64,000 bases of DNA, taken from contig MFFN01000004.1 in NCBI GenBank assembly GCA_001777915.1, forward strand, positions 489,744 through 553,743. Reading direction: 5' to 3'. Shown here piece by piece: positions 24,227 through 33,829 of this stretch; within the stretch, counting starts at the first letter, position 1, and every line of letters starts with the position of its first letter. Source of the DNA: Candidatus Edwardsbacteria bacterium RifOxyA12_full_54_48. Lineage in GTDB: Bacteria > Edwardsbacteria > AC1 > EtOH8. The notes below the pieces were generated by a model. That model had not been told where the DNA came from. It made no database searches and saw only the letters and a program-made list of their open reading frames with translations. Both the position numbers and the translations under genes were made by a program.

Positions 24227-25094
24227 GATCATTCTTTGCCGGCAAAAAATGCGGATTCCATAATTCGGTGATGAAAATGGCCAGCGCGGCCAGGCCGAAC
24301 CCGGCGATGACGTCTATCACATAGTGCAGTCTTAAGAATACCGTGGCCAGTATCAGCAGAATCCCCACCGGCAGCAGGAAGGCGAACAGTTTTTTATGAT
24401 GGACATGGGCGTAATACAACACGATCAATGTTATGCCGGTGTGCCCGGAGGGGAAACAATCCCTTTTGTTGAACTCGTTGGCGGTCAAAAAATCCAGGAT
24501 CTGGTTGCCCCAGAACAGGCCCTTGACCGGGCCGGCCTGCTGGCCGGTCAGGGTGAAGCGCGGCCCGACGGCCGGCACCAGCAGATATCCCACGTAGGAG
24601 ATGAAGAAACCCAGGGTCAAAGCCAAAAAGAGATGCTCCAGCTCGTGATGTTTCTGGTCGAAGTGCAAAAAGACCGCCAGGACCACCGGCAGAAAATAGT
24701 AGCTGGAATAGGCCAGGGCCAGCACGTCCACCATCCAGGGGACGGTGAAACGCTCCAGCCAGACGGTGGGATGGACCCCGAACAGGACATAGTCTATCTT
24801 GATCAGGTAGCTGTCCAGATCGGGCCGGATATAATGGGTGATGAAGCCTAGGCTCTGGAAGATGGGCAGGATCCCGGCGTAGGGCGCCAGGTGGCGCATG
24901 GTTTTGGTCAGCTTGTTGGGCCAGCGGGTGTTGAAGAATATCACCAGGGCGTAGGCCGCCAGGGTCAGCCCGTAGATATAAAAGATCTGCGGCCAGCCGT
25001 CGAGTTTGCGCAGGAAGATCACCGTCAGTAGGGAAAGCCCCAGGATGAACCACAGGTAGAGCCATTCCACCTTCTTCAATCGGATGTTTTTCAT
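24204..25094 (-). CDS. PAP2-family phosphatase/phosphotransferase, membrane
   Basis: 296 residues from the ATG at 25094, with six or more TM spans. It carries PAP2 motif C2 as CFPSGHT (His acid/base) and motif C3 as RLHYVIDVIAG (His nucleophile), preceded by an extended GPRFTLTG segment in place of classical C1, as in the Aur1/Ipt1-like PAP2_3 subgroup. It probably dephosphorylates or transfers lipid-linked phosphates (undecaprenyl-PP, phosphatidate or inositol lipids) at the inner membrane. A longer TTG start at 25130 would overlap a good promoter, so the ATG is preferred. Confidence 0.85.
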   Translation of the reverse strand: MKNIRLKKVEWLYLWFILGLSLLTVIFLRKLDGWPQIFYIYGLTLAAYALVIFFNTRWPNKLTKTMRHLAPYAGILPIFQSLGFITHYIRPDLDSYLIKIDYVLFGVHPTVWLERFTVPWMVDVLALAYSSYYFLPVVLAVFLHFDQKHHELEHLFLALTLGFFISYVGYLLVPAVGPRFTLTGQQAGPVKGLFWGNQILDFLTANEFNKRDCFPSGHTGITLIVLYYAHVHHKKLFAFLLPVGILLILATVFLRLHYVIDVIAGFGLAALAIFITELWNPHFLPAKNDQKEAAQN

Positions 25095-25101
25095 ATTGGT
25101 A

Positions 25102-25130
25102 ATTTTAGCATAGATGTAAAATAAGTTCAA
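25102..25130 (-). promoter_or_regulatory. Sigma70-type promoter for the PAP2 gene
   Basis: On the minus strand TTGAAC (25130-25125), a 17-nt spacer and TAAAAT (25107-25102) match -35/-10 consensus. The -10 ends only 7 bp before the ATG at 25094, so the transcript would have almost no leader. Confidence 0.45.
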
Positions 25131-25245
25131 TAATTGAAAACCCCTCCCCTAGCGTTCAGCTTTCGTAAGCCGTAGCCTGCTTTTTTGGATCAAGGCTCAT
25201 TACGGCGAAGTAGGCCATTAGGAGAGGGATAAAGGGTGGGGTCCT

Positions 25246-26946
25246 TTACTCCTTCACTGCTTTGCCCCAGGATTCCTTCAGCGGCACCGTCCGGTTCAGC
25301 ACCAGCTTGCCTTCCCTGGAATCCGGGTCCACGCAGAAATAGGCCAGCCGTTCCAGCTGGATGGCCTGGCCGGGCTTGACCTGGGCCAGGGCCGGTTCGC
25401 ATTTGCAATCGGATATCACTTTAAGCGAATCGGGATTTAGGTTGGCGATAAAATCCTGCCCTTCGGGGGCATCGTCGGGATTCTCCTTGGTGAACAACCG
25501 GTCATACAGCCGGGCCTCGGCCGTGATGGCATGCTTGGCCGACACCCAGTGCAATGTGGCCTTGACCTTGCGGCCGTCCGGGGCGTCGCCGCCCTTGGTG
25601 GCCGGGTCATAGGTGCAGCGCAGTTCGGTGATGTTGCCTGAAGCATCCTTGATGGCCTCGGTGCAGGTGATGAAATAGGCCCAGCGCAGGCGCACCTCGC
25701 GGCCCGGCGACAAACGGTAGAATTTCTTGTGCGGCTCCTCCATGAAGTCGTCCCGCTCCAGGTACAGTTCCCGGGAGAAGGGGACCTTTCGGGTGCCGGC
25801 GGTGGGGTCCTCGGGGTTGTTGACCGCCTCCAGCTCCTCGCTTTGGCCTTCCGGGTAATTGGTGATGACCACCTTGACCGGATTGAGTATCCCCATATAA
25901 CGTGGCGCTCTTTTATTAAGGTCTTCCCGAACGTAATGCTCCAGCAGGGCATAATCCACCAGGCTGTCGCGCTTGGCCACCCCAATGCGCTCGCAGAAAT
26001 TTTTGATGGCCAGCGGCGAGAAGCCACGGCGGCGCATCCCGGCCAGGGTGGAGAGCCGGGGATCGTCGTAGCCGTTCACCTTGCCGTCTTTTACCATATC
26101 GATGAACTTTCGCTTGCTCATCACGGTATAGGTCATATTGAGCCGGGCGAACTCCATCTGCCGGGGGTGATAGATGCCCAGCTGGTCCAAAAACCAGTCG
26201 TACAGCGGCCGGTGATCCTCGTATTCCAGCGAACACAGCGAATGGGTGATGCCCTCGATGGAATCCTCCAGGCCGTGGGCCCAGTCGTACATGGGGTAAA
26301 GGCACCACTTGTCTCCCTGGCGGTGGTGAGGGGTGTGCAGAATGCGGTACATCACAGGGTCGCGCAGGTTCAAATTCGGGTGGGTCATGTCTATCTTGGC
26401 CCTTAAGGTCTTGGAGCCGTCGGGGAACTCCCCGGCCCTCATCCGGCGGAACAGGTCCAGGTTCTCGTCAACCGAGCGGTCCCGGTGGGGGCTGTTCCTG
26501 CCCGGCTCGGTCAGGGTTCCCCGGGTCCGGCTGACCTCCTCGGCCGCCAGGTCGCAGACGTAGGCTTTGCCTTTTTTGATCAGCTCCTCGGCCCACTGAT
26601 ACATCTGCTCGAAATAATCCGAGGCGAAGAACAGCCGGCCGCCGAAATCGGCCCCCAGCCATTTGACGTCCTCTATTATGGCGTCCACGAACTCCTGCTC
26701 CTCCCTGGCGGGATTGGTGTCGTCGAAGCGCAGGTTGAACAGCCCGCCAAACTCTTTGGCGATGCCGTAGTCAATCCAGATGGCCTTGGCGTGGCCGATG
26801 TGGAGGTAGGCGTTGGGCTCCGGGGGAAAGCGGGTGTGGACCGATCTGAAGCGGCCGCTCTTTAGATCCTCGGCCACGGCCTCGCGGATGAAATTGGTGG
26901 CGGCCGCGCCTTCGATGGGGGTCTTGGTGTTTTCGGTGTTGTTCAT
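25246..26946 (-). CDS. glnS: Glutaminyl-tRNA synthetase
   Basis: Charges tRNA-Gln directly with glutamine. 566 residues from the ATG at 26946 (AAGAAGAG 7 nt upstream; a start 39 nt earlier is less likely). Class I signatures: [12 protein letters not shown] and MSKRK in TVMSKRKF, with GlnRS-specific [16 protein letters not shown], and the double beta-barrel anticodon-binding C-terminus. GlnRS was acquired from eukaryotes by only some bacterial groups; a separate GluRS (gltX) is encoded at 29832. Confidence 0.96.
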   Translation of the reverse strand: MNNTENTKTPIEGAAATNFIREAVAEDLKSGRFRSVHTRFPPEPNAYLHIGHAKAIWIDYGIAKEFGGLFNLRFDDTNPAREEQEFVDAIIEDVKWLGADFGGRLFFASDYFEQMYQWAEELIKKGKAYVCDLAAEEVSRTRGTLTEPGRNSPHRDRSVDENLDLFRRMRAGEFPDGSKTLRAKIDMTHPNLNLRDPVMYRILHTPHHRQGDKWCLYPMYDWAHGLEDSIEGITHSLCSLEYEDHRPLYDWFLDQLGIYHPRQMEFARLNMTYTVMSKRKFIDMVKDGKVNGYDDPRLSTLAGMRRRGFSPLAIKNFCERIGVAKRDSLVDYALLEHYVREDLNKRAPRYMGILNPVKVVITNYPEGQSEELEAVNNPEDPTAGTRKVPFSRELYLERDDFMEEPHKKFYRLSPGREVRLRWAYFITCTEAIKDASGNITELRCTYDPATKGGDAPDGRKVKATLHWVSAKHAITAEARLYDRLFTKENPDDAPEGQDFIANLNPDSLKVISDCKCEPALAQVKPGQAIQLERLAYFCVDPDSREGKLVLNRTVPLKESWGKAVKE

Positions 26947-26965
26947 AATCAACTCTTCTTTTAAA

Positions 26966-27027
26966 CCACTAAGACACGAAGACACAAAAGGAACAATGAT
27001 TTTTGTGTTCAGGGGGCATCTTGGCGG
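26966..27027. repeat. Miniature inverted CACnAAG element
   Basis: The left arm CCACTAAGACACGAAGACACAAA and right arm TTTTTGTGTTC...ATCTTGGCGG (reverse complement CCGCCAAGAT) pair imperfectly around a short loop. It lies between glnS and the TonB receptor gene. Confidence 0.6.
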
Positions 27028-27054
27028 TTCCTGTTAGCCGTTTTGTCTGTTGTT

Positions 27055-29820
27055 TTAAAAAGATACGCTTAAAGCCAGTTTAAATCTTCGCGGGGACAAA
27101 TAAGCCTGGTCATAGGGCACACGATTGGGATTGAAGGGATCGGAAATATAGTCACTCCAAGCCTGAACGTATGTCAAATATTTCTCGTTCTGATCTATCT
27201 GCCCGTCGCGGTTAAGATCACGCCATTTGCTGTAGTATGGATTTGGAATATTTACCGGAACGCCATTCTCGTCAATAGTATATGAAATGCTGTCCGGAAT
27301 TGGTGATGAAGAAAAATCTTGAACGGATATTATATTACCATCATCATTTACTAAGCCGGTGACCGAATAAAGGCCGCTGACATTCTTTCGGTTGAATAAG
27401 TTCAGTATTTCCAGATCCAACGATAAGTTGATTTTATTGAAGTTCATTTTTTTGGATATCAACAGGTCGGTATACCAATAAGAAGGAAGCAGAGAGTCAT
27501 TCAAATTGCCAATAGTAATTCCTTTCAGGTCTGTCTTAGTGTAAGGAAACCCGGTTCCTAAATTATTGGTCAGCCCAATCGTGATATTTGCCAAGGGGTG
27601 GAAGTTAGCTACCTTTGGCCCGAAATTATCGCTCGAATAAAAATTGGTTACAATATTAAATTTGCCGGATTGGTTGCAATTCATAACAATATTATTGCTG
27701 TCGTTACCTTTAATGGCTGACAGGGCCTTGCTATAGCTATAATTTAATTGCCCTAAAAAGTAATCTGTTTTATAATCTGTATTCAGTTCAAAACCCTTCA
27801 CGGTTCCATAGTCGCCGTAATAATAGTCTGTATAAGTAAGCCCTGTGATTGAGTCCATTTTTGAACGTGATTGAAGAATATTATTAATATTTTTATAATA
27901 AAAGATAGCGGTTATAGATGTATTATTACCAATTTGCTGCTTAATGCCTGTTTCGTAAGCCGTGGTCGTTTGGTAATCAATCAAATTGCTTACAGAGTAT
28001 AAAAAGCTCGTGCAAACCTCTTGATAAAAATCCTCCCAAGAGGGTAATTTTTTATAATGGTTATATCCAAAAGTTACCAGCGTGGATGGTGTCAAGGAAT
28101 AACCAGTATTGGCTCTAAAACTGGTACCATTTTTTTCCTTTTCATAGGTTATTGTTGAGTCTAGGAGCCAATTATAATATTGCTGGTTAAAAGAATCCCC
28201 TAAATCCACATGATCAAATCGCAAGCCGACCATTAAGGAAATATTTTTATATATAAAAGCATCTTGAATATAAAATGTCCGGGTTTGTGGTTCAAAATCA
28301 TAATATTCCTTGAAGGGAACCGGATCCCAGGGAAGAGTATTATTTTTCTTATAAACACGATATTTCTTTAGCTCACTACCCCCGGAAAGTTTGTTGTGTT
28401 CATTGATTTGTGAGGAAACGTCAAGTTTTCCCGAGGTATAATCCGAAAACGTTTTTTCCCACGTTCTGGCCAGCCCGTAAGTGTTAAATATACCGGTAAC
28501 CCCATAAGGGTTATCAACGTTTCCGGAATTGTATGCCTGACCCTCGTAAGCATCATACATGCTGTCGCCGTCGGCATCGGCATCGGAAAGAAAGGCATAA
28601 TCTTCCCACCAGCTTCTATTTTTCTCTGCTATGGTATCACGTATTCCTAATTGGGTCTGGCTGTGATGCTTGCTTAGCTTGAGAGTGTAGTTGATCTTGT
28701 TGGCGATGTTGTGTGTCCATGTCGCGCCCAGCAAGTGGGATTTTTGTAGTTTTGAATAATACCCGTCCAGATTATATTTGAAGGAGGCTGTATATTGGGC
28801 TTGTTGATCCCTGGTGGCTATGCCCAAGAGGCTCAATTTTGCGTCAAGTGGCTGTATCTTGTAGCTTGCTTTTCCCGTGATGCGGTATTTATTATAATCG
28901 CTGTGCGGCAGATATTCTGCATCGCTTTCCTTCCAGCCACGCAACCAACCGTTGGCGATTCGTTCTGCCTTTTCTGCCTGCCATGCTCCATCAGAGGAAT
29001 CTGCCCAATCGCCTTTCCAGTCGGTCAGGCCCATGGTATCGTCGTTGGTGGCCACATATTCGGCATGGCTGTATTGAAGGGTGTCCGCCCAAAGATAATC
29101 CTTACTGGGATCAGGGATATAAAATTTCTCCGGCATAAAACAGGGCCGAATATCGTCGCCGTTATCGGTCTCGGCCGAAAGTAAGTATGATATATTCCTA
29201 TAGAACGGCAGAGCTCCGCCAAGCGCCGTTTCAAATTTATTACCATTACGGCTTGGCTCTGTGGACCATTTGCCGAAAATGTTGAATTTTCCCGTATAGT
29301 CCTTGGTTTTGAAATTAACCAAACCGCCCATTGCGTCTCCGGTTTCGGCACCCCAGCCGCCAGTAGTTACGGATAATTCTTCAATAGCCGCCAAATTGAT
29401 AGGGATAGCGATCTCTCCGGTGTATTGTTCGGTTACATTGAAACCGTCTATGAAATAGGCTATCTCATCGGAACGGCTTCCCCGGAAATAAAGCGAGCCA
29501 TTTCCGTTCACCACTCCGTTGGTAGCCGATAATACTGTGATGATATTGGCATTGGGCGTGGTGGCTATCTCCCCGGAATAAACAACTCTAGTGCCAGGCG
29601 CAGATGGTTTATAATTGGAGGTTACTCCATAAACGCCGCCACCTACGGGTCTTACTATAATAGTGTCGGCCGCCAATGTGTCATTGGCCGGGACGGCAAT
29701 CGTAATTTCAGTACTATCTGTTTTCAATGTATCCGGAACGGGAATGGTTTCCTGGGCGCCGGCCAAAAGAGGTAAAGAAAGGATCGTGTAAAACAGGACA
29801 AACGAAAAATACCGTTTCAT
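27055..29820 (-). CDS. TonB-dependent outer-membrane receptor
   Basis: 921 residues: signal peptide (about 1-22, ending LAGAQ), a short Thr/Asp-rich stretch, a plug domain (about 55-165, TTPNANIITVLSATNGVV, YFRGSRSDEIAYFIDGFNV, EELSVTTGGWGAETGDAMGG) and a long Tyr/Asn-rich 22-strand-type barrel ending in the terminal aromatic signal FKLALSVSF. It imports an unknown ligand (siderophore, cobalamin, glycan or peptide) using TonB energy. No SusD-like partner or uptake genes are adjacent. It is more AT-rich than gltX upstream. Confidence 0.9.
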   Translation of the reverse strand: MKRYFSFVLFYTILSLPLLAGAQETIPVPDTLKTDSTEITIAVPANDTLAADTIIVRPVGGGVYGVTSNYKPSAPGTRVVYSGEIATTPNANIITVLSATNGVVNGNGSLYFRGSRSDEIAYFIDGFNVTEQYTGEIAIPINLAAIEELSVTTGGWGAETGDAMGGLVNFKTKDYTGKFNIFGKWSTEPSRNGNKFETALGGALPFYRNISYLLSAETDNGDDIRPCFMPEKFYIPDPSKDYLWADTLQYSHAEYVATNDDTMGLTDWKGDWADSSDGAWQAEKAERIANGWLRGWKESDAEYLPHSDYNKYRITGKASYKIQPLDAKLSLLGIATRDQQAQYTASFKYNLDGYYSKLQKSHLLGATWTHNIANKINYTLKLSKHHSQTQLGIRDTIAEKNRSWWEDYAFLSDADADGDSMYDAYEGQAYNSGNVDNPYGVTGIFNTYGLARTWEKTFSDYTSGKLDVSSQINEHNKLSGGSELKKYRVYKKNNTLPWDPVPFKEYYDFEPQTRTFYIQDAFIYKNISLMVGLRFDHVDLGDSFNQQYYNWLLDSTITYEKEKNGTSFRANTGYSLTPSTLVTFGYNHYKKLPSWEDFYQEVCTSFLYSVSNLIDYQTTTAYETGIKQQIGNNTSITAIFYYKNINNILQSRSKMDSITGLTYTDYYYGDYGTVKGFELNTDYKTDYFLGQLNYSYSKALSAIKGNDSNNIVMNCNQSGKFNIVTNFYSSDNFGPKVANFHPLANITIGLTNNLGTGFPYTKTDLKGITIGNLNDSLLPSYWYTDLLISKKMNFNKINLSLDLEILNLFNRKNVSGLYSVTGLVNDDGNIISVQDFSSSPIPDSISYTIDENGVPVNIPNPYYSKWRDLNRDGQIDQNEKYLTYVQAWSDYISDPFNPNRVPYDQAYLSPRRFKLALSVSF

Positions 29821-29831
29821 ATTGATCCTTT

Positions 29832-31292
29832 TTAGCTTGGTTTAGATAATAATTTTATTCCCGATGTAATTCTTCCGATAGTCTCCTCTTTTCCCAGCAC
29901 CTCCGCCAGGTCAATGGCCCCGCCGGGCGAGCTTTCCTTGCCGGATAGGGCGGTGCGTATGGGCCACAGCATCTGCCCGGTCTTCAGCCCCTTTTGTTCT
30001 ATCAATTTAAAAAGCGTATCATGTATGGCCTGGTGCTCCCAGCTTCCCAACTTCTCCAGTTCGGACAGGGCCAATTTCAGCGACTCCAGCGAAACGGCCG
30101 GGTCGGTCTTCATCTTCTTGTTCACGTAAAGCGAAACATCGTATTCCGGCAGGGTGTCTATAAAATCCACAATGGCCGGTATGTCGCTCAATACTTCAGT
30201 TCTCAATTGAACCAGCTTGCTGAGTTTAAGAAGATCGATATCCGTTCTTTTAATGGCCTTCTGGTAGTAGGGCATTGCCATCTGGTTGAACTGCTCGGGG
30301 GCCAGCTTGCGGATATACTCGGCGTTCATCCACTTCAGCTTGTCGGGATCGAAGATGGCCGGAGAATTATTCAGCCCGGAGACCGAGAATATCTGCTTTA
30401 ACTCATCCAGCGAGAAGATCTCCCGGTCATCCTTGGGATTCCAGCCCAGCAGGGCAATATAATTGACAATGGCCTCCTTGAGATATCCCTGGTGGTAAAA
30501 ATCCTCGAAGGAGGCGTCGCCCTCCCGCTTGGAGAGCTTTTTGCCGGCGGCCTTCATGATCAGCGGCAGATGGATGTAGGCCGGGATCTCCCAGCCCATG
30601 GCCTGGTAGATCAGATTGTATTTCGGCGCTGAAGAAAGATATTCGCTGCCCCGGATGACGTGGGATATCTGCATCAGGTGGTCGTCCACCACGTTGGCGA
30701 AATTGTAGGTGGGCAGGCCATCCGATTTGAGCAGGATGCCGTCCTCCAGGGTGTCGTTCTCCACCGTCACCGAACCGTAGACCATATCCTGGAAGGTGGT
30801 CGTTCCTCCGCGGGGGATCCTCTGCCGCACCACACAGGGTTCGCCGCTGGCAGCCCGCTTTTGGGCCTCGGCCGGAGCGATCTCCCGGCAGGGGTCCTGA
30901 TATTTGAAGACGGTCTCCTTGCCCCCGGCTTCTTTGCGCAAAGACTCCAATTTTTCCTTGCTGCAGAAGCAGTAGTAGGCCCCGCCCCGGGAGATCAACT
31001 TTTCGGCCCATTCCTTGTAGATGCCCTTGCGCTGGCTCTGGACATACGGTCCGAATGGTCCGCCGATATCCGGCCCCTCGTCATGTTCCAGGCCCACCAG
31101 GTTCAGGGTATTATAGATCACTTCGACCGACCCCTCCACCAGGCGCTCCTGGTCGGTGTCCTCGATCCGCAGGATGAACTGGCCGTTCCTGGCGCGGGCG
31201 ATCAGGTAGGCATACAGGGCGGTCCGTAAATTGCCGATATGCATGTAGCCGGTGGGGCTGGGGGCGAAGCGGGTCCTTACTGGTATTGGCAT
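29832..31292 (-). CDS. gltX: Glutamyl-tRNA synthetase
   Basis: 486 residues, normal for bacterial GluRS. HIGH motif in RFAPSPTGYMHIGNLRTAL (about 7-25), KMSKS-type KKLSKREGDASF (about 250-261), and the alpha-helical anticodon-binding C-terminus. A CYFC-type zinc-binding patch is partly kept (YYCFCSKE). Encoded 11 bp upstream of the TonB receptor on the same strand. Confidence 0.97.
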   Translation of the reverse strand: MPIPVRTRFAPSPTGYMHIGNLRTALYAYLIARARNGQFILRIEDTDQERLVEGSVEVIYNTLNLVGLEHDEGPDIGGPFGPYVQSQRKGIYKEWAEKLISRGGAYYCFCSKEKLESLRKEAGGKETVFKYQDPCREIAPAEAQKRAASGEPCVVRQRIPRGGTTTFQDMVYGSVTVENDTLEDGILLKSDGLPTYNFANVVDDHLMQISHVIRGSEYLSSAPKYNLIYQAMGWEIPAYIHLPLIMKAAGKKLSKREGDASFEDFYHQGYLKEAIVNYIALLGWNPKDDREIFSLDELKQIFSVSGLNNSPAIFDPDKLKWMNAEYIRKLAPEQFNQMAMPYYQKAIKRTDIDLLKLSKLVQLRTEVLSDIPAIVDFIDTLPEYDVSLYVNKKMKTDPAVSLESLKLALSELEKLGSWEHQAIHDTLFKLIEQKGLKTGQMLWPIRTALSGKESSPGGAIDLAEVLGKEETIGRITSGIKLLSKPS

Positions 31293-31370
31293 AAAGTGGA
31301 ATGAACTCTTTCTGAAATTTTGGTTTATAACTTATCAAACCGAACGATCAATGGCGGTCATTTTGTTTTT

Positions 31371-31454
31371 GTCATTCCTGCGGAAGCAGGAATCCACGTT
31401 TTTCAGGATTCCCGCCGGAGTTAACTTTTGGATGCCTGCCTGCGCAGGCATGAC
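31371..31454. repeat. GTCATTCCTGC...GCAGGCATGAC intergenic repeat
   Basis: The ends GTCATTCCTGCGGAAGCAGGAATCC and GCCTGCCTGCGCAGGCATGAC are each self-complementary (TTCCTGC/GCAGGAA, GCCTGC/GCAGGC), giving two hairpins. Same family as 13981-14089. Confidence 0.65.
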
Positions 31455-31519
31455 GGGAGGCGGGTATGACAATATAATAGAAATGCGCTTATATAGAGAA
31501 GGGGACCAGATCGGTTGGG

Positions 31520-32005
31520 TTATCTATTCCGCGATATCAGGTAATAAACATTGGCGATCACCGCCAGGTCGGCCACAAAGCCGATGGCGTCCTTCCAGAA
31601 GAACCGGGCGTTGCGCGGGATCATCACGGTATCGCCGGGCTTCAGGGCCGGAATGGCAACCTGCTTGGTGCTGTTAAGGTATTTGTCGATATTTATCTTC
31701 TGGTTGAGCCGTTTGGCTCCATCGTGGCTCGACAGCCTGACCCGGGAGAGGGCGGCATACTGGGTGGGGCCGCCGGCCCGGGACATAAGGTCCAGCACCG
31801 TCGAGCCGTCCGGCACCCGGTACATGCCGGGACTGTTGACCTCGCCCCAGACGTGCACCTCTATCAGCAGGCGCTGGCCGGCGTCCATGTAGAACTCCTC
31901 CTTTTTGAAGGAGGGGGCATCCTGGGCCATGATAAAGGATGAGCCCGGGATCGTAACCACCAGAGAAAGTATCGCTAGTTTGACCATCAGTTTCATATTT
32001 AACAC
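31520..32005 (-). CDS. Secreted SLBB-domain protein
   Basis: 161 residues. The signal peptide covers about 1-28 (ending IMAQD). The mature part holds one soluble-ligand-binding beta-grasp domain: VHVWGEVNSPGMYRVPDGSTVLDLMSRAGGPTQYA in outline, then LKPGDTVMIPRN, the pattern seen in polysaccharide-export (Wza/BexD) proteins. It ends with a hydrophobic helix (AIGFVADLAVIANVYYLI), possibly a membrane anchor. Only the SLBB part of an export lipoprotein is present, so the protein may be an accessory of a capsule or EPS exporter. The next upstream gene is a surface barrel/TPR protein. Confidence 0.8.
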   Translation of the reverse strand: MLNMKLMVKLAILSLVVTIPGSSFIMAQDAPSFKKEEFYMDAGQRLLIEVHVWGEVNSPGMYRVPDGSTVLDLMSRAGGPTQYAALSRVRLSSHDGAKRLNQKINIDKYLNSTKQVAIPALKPGDTVMIPRNARFFWKDAIGFVADLAVIANVYYLISRNR

Positions 32006-32098
32006 CCCGCTTGAGTTTCAAATATATTTCACCGCAAAGAACCGATGCAGCCGTTATCGGATCCCTGCGGTGAATCGAAATGACCGATATCTGTATTG

Positions 32099-33820
32099 TT
32101 AGCCCTTGATCTTCTTCAGGCGGTCCTTGGCCTTGGCCAGGTAATCCTTGGCCTTGGCGTGTCCGGGATCGGATTTTAAAAGCTGCTGGAAGGTCTTGAC
32201 TGCCTGGTCGTATTCCTCGTTCATATACTGCTTGACGCCGGTCTTGTAAAGATCGGTGATCTGGTCGGCCGAAAGTTTGGCCGAGGCGGCCGGCTTGGGC
32301 GCTGCGGCTTTGGGTTTTTCGACGGCCGCTGGCTGGAGGGCTGTTTTCCTGGTGACGGCCGGTTTGGCCGGCGGCGCGGCCGGGGCGGAGACCGCCGGGG
32401 GCTGGTATGTCCGGCGGGCGGTGGTATTATAAGCCACCGGGGCGGCAGCGATGGGCTGCAGGGCCAGTTCGTTTACGGCATCCTTGCGGTCCCTGGCGGC
32501 CACCTCTATGCTTTGCGAGCGGTACCCCTCGGCAGAGATGGACAGGCTGTACTTCCCCGGGGGCGCCTGGGTATTGTACTCCCCGGTCCGGGGATCGGAG
32601 CTGAATTCCGGCAGGTCCTTGCCCACGAAACTGAAGCTGGCCGCCACGGGCTGGCCGGTGGCGGCATCGACCACCGTGCCCTTGATGGTGCCCAGTTTGC
32701 GCTTGAGGGTCAGGTCCCATTTTTCCTTCTTGCCCGGCTCCACCTTGATCTTTCTCTCCAGCCAGCGGTAGCCGTTGGCGTAGATGTGGATCTTATAATC
32801 GCCCGGCGGCAGCTCGGTCAGGTATTTGCCGATATCATCGCTGACGGACCCCGGGAGCCCGGCCCCGGGGAAGGTGATCATGCCCTTCATGGGCACCCCG
32901 GTGTCACGGTCCTTGATCATCCCGGCGATGGCCCCGGTGATCACCCCGGAGATGGCCCGGCCGGCGCTGGCCGGAAAGTCCAGCCCCAGATTGATCTGCC
33001 AGGGGGCCGAGGCCCTGGTCAGGCCGATGTCGGCCGACAGGGATATGCCCAGGATGTCCAGCGGGACATAATGGATGCCGGGGGTGAACCGGGCCTCGGT
33101 GCGGTCATAGCCCCGGCCCGAAAGCACCAGGGAATCCGGCAGGGAATCCTTGGCCGAGCCCATCCGCAGTTCGGACGAGACCTCGGCAAAGGCGGAAAAC
33201 TTCTGGCTGAAGCCGTATTCGTATCCCGCCCCGGCCGGGACCTGGGGCCGCTGGTCGCCCCGGGTCAGAAAGCCCAGGTTGGCATACAGGGTGGACTGCC
33301 TGAGGTTTATATCGCCCAATATCTTGGCCCCAAAATCCAGCTGGCCGGTCTGGGACGGTCCGTCGTCATATTTATCCTTGTCCACGGGAACCGAGATGAT
33401 GGGCATTATTCCCAGATCCACCATTTGGTCGGCCAGGGCCAGGCTGTACTTGCCGGAGATGGTGATGTCGCCGGGACAGCCCAGGGTGTTGTCCAGGCCC
33501 TCGCCGCCCGGGCTGGTGATGGTCCACTGCTCGCCGTGGGCCACTCCGCTCAGCAGCAGCGACATGTTTGGCAGGGGGGCAAAGCTCAAAAGCTGGTAGC
33601 TCCAGATGTCGTTGTAGGAGTTTTCGGCCCCGGCCAGATAGGAGACCCTCTGCTGGCCGTAGCTGGAGAATGAATTCACCGTGCGATAGCCGAACATCGA
33701 GCCGGTCTTGGCCGATTGCAGATGCACCAGCCCCGGCCCGCCGATGATCGGGAACCGGGCGGCCCAGGAGAGCGCTGCCGTGAGGGCCAGCACCACGGTC
33801 AGGCGGAATAATAATTTCAT
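32099..33820 (-). CDS. Outer-membrane-type barrel with CarboxypepD domains and a TPR tail (paralogue A)
   Basis: 573 residues: signal peptide (about 1-20), then a beta-rich barrel-like region (about 22-290) starting RFPIIGGPGLVHLQSAKTG and containing LGCPGD and GFLTRGDQRPQVPAG. Two carboxypeptidase regulatory-like domains follow (about 293-370, 374-450, each with a GTI(K/A)G... start and GKY(S/K) turn), then an Ala/Pro/Lys-rich linker and a C-terminal TPR-like helix pair (LYKTGVKQYMNEEYDQAVKTF). It is a tandem duplicate of the gene at 33830. The role is probably cell envelope; no specific function recognised. Confidence 0.8.
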   Translation of the reverse strand: MKLLFRLTVVLALTAALSWAARFPIIGGPGLVHLQSAKTGSMFGYRTVNSFSSYGQQRVSYLAGAENSYNDIWSYQLLSFAPLPNMSLLLSGVAHGEQWTITSPGGEGLDNTLGCPGDITISGKYSLALADQMVDLGIMPIISVPVDKDKYDDGPSQTGQLDFGAKILGDINLRQSTLYANLGFLTRGDQRPQVPAGAGYEYGFSQKFSAFAEVSSELRMGSAKDSLPDSLVLSGRGYDRTEARFTPGIHYVPLDILGISLSADIGLTRASAPWQINLGLDFPASAGRAISGVITGAIAGMIKDRDTGVPMKGMITFPGAGLPGSVSDDIGKYLTELPPGDYKIHIYANGYRWLERKIKVEPGKKEKWDLTLKRKLGTIKGTVVDAATGQPVAASFSFVGKDLPEFSSDPRTGEYNTQAPPGKYSLSISAEGYRSQSIEVAARDRKDAVNELALQPIAAAPVAYNTTARRTYQPPAVSAPAAPPAKPAVTRKTALQPAAVEKPKAAAPKPAASAKLSADQITDLYKTGVKQYMNEEYDQAVKTFQQLLKSDPGHAKAKDYLAKAKDRLKKIKG

Positions 33821-33829
33821 AAAAAGGAA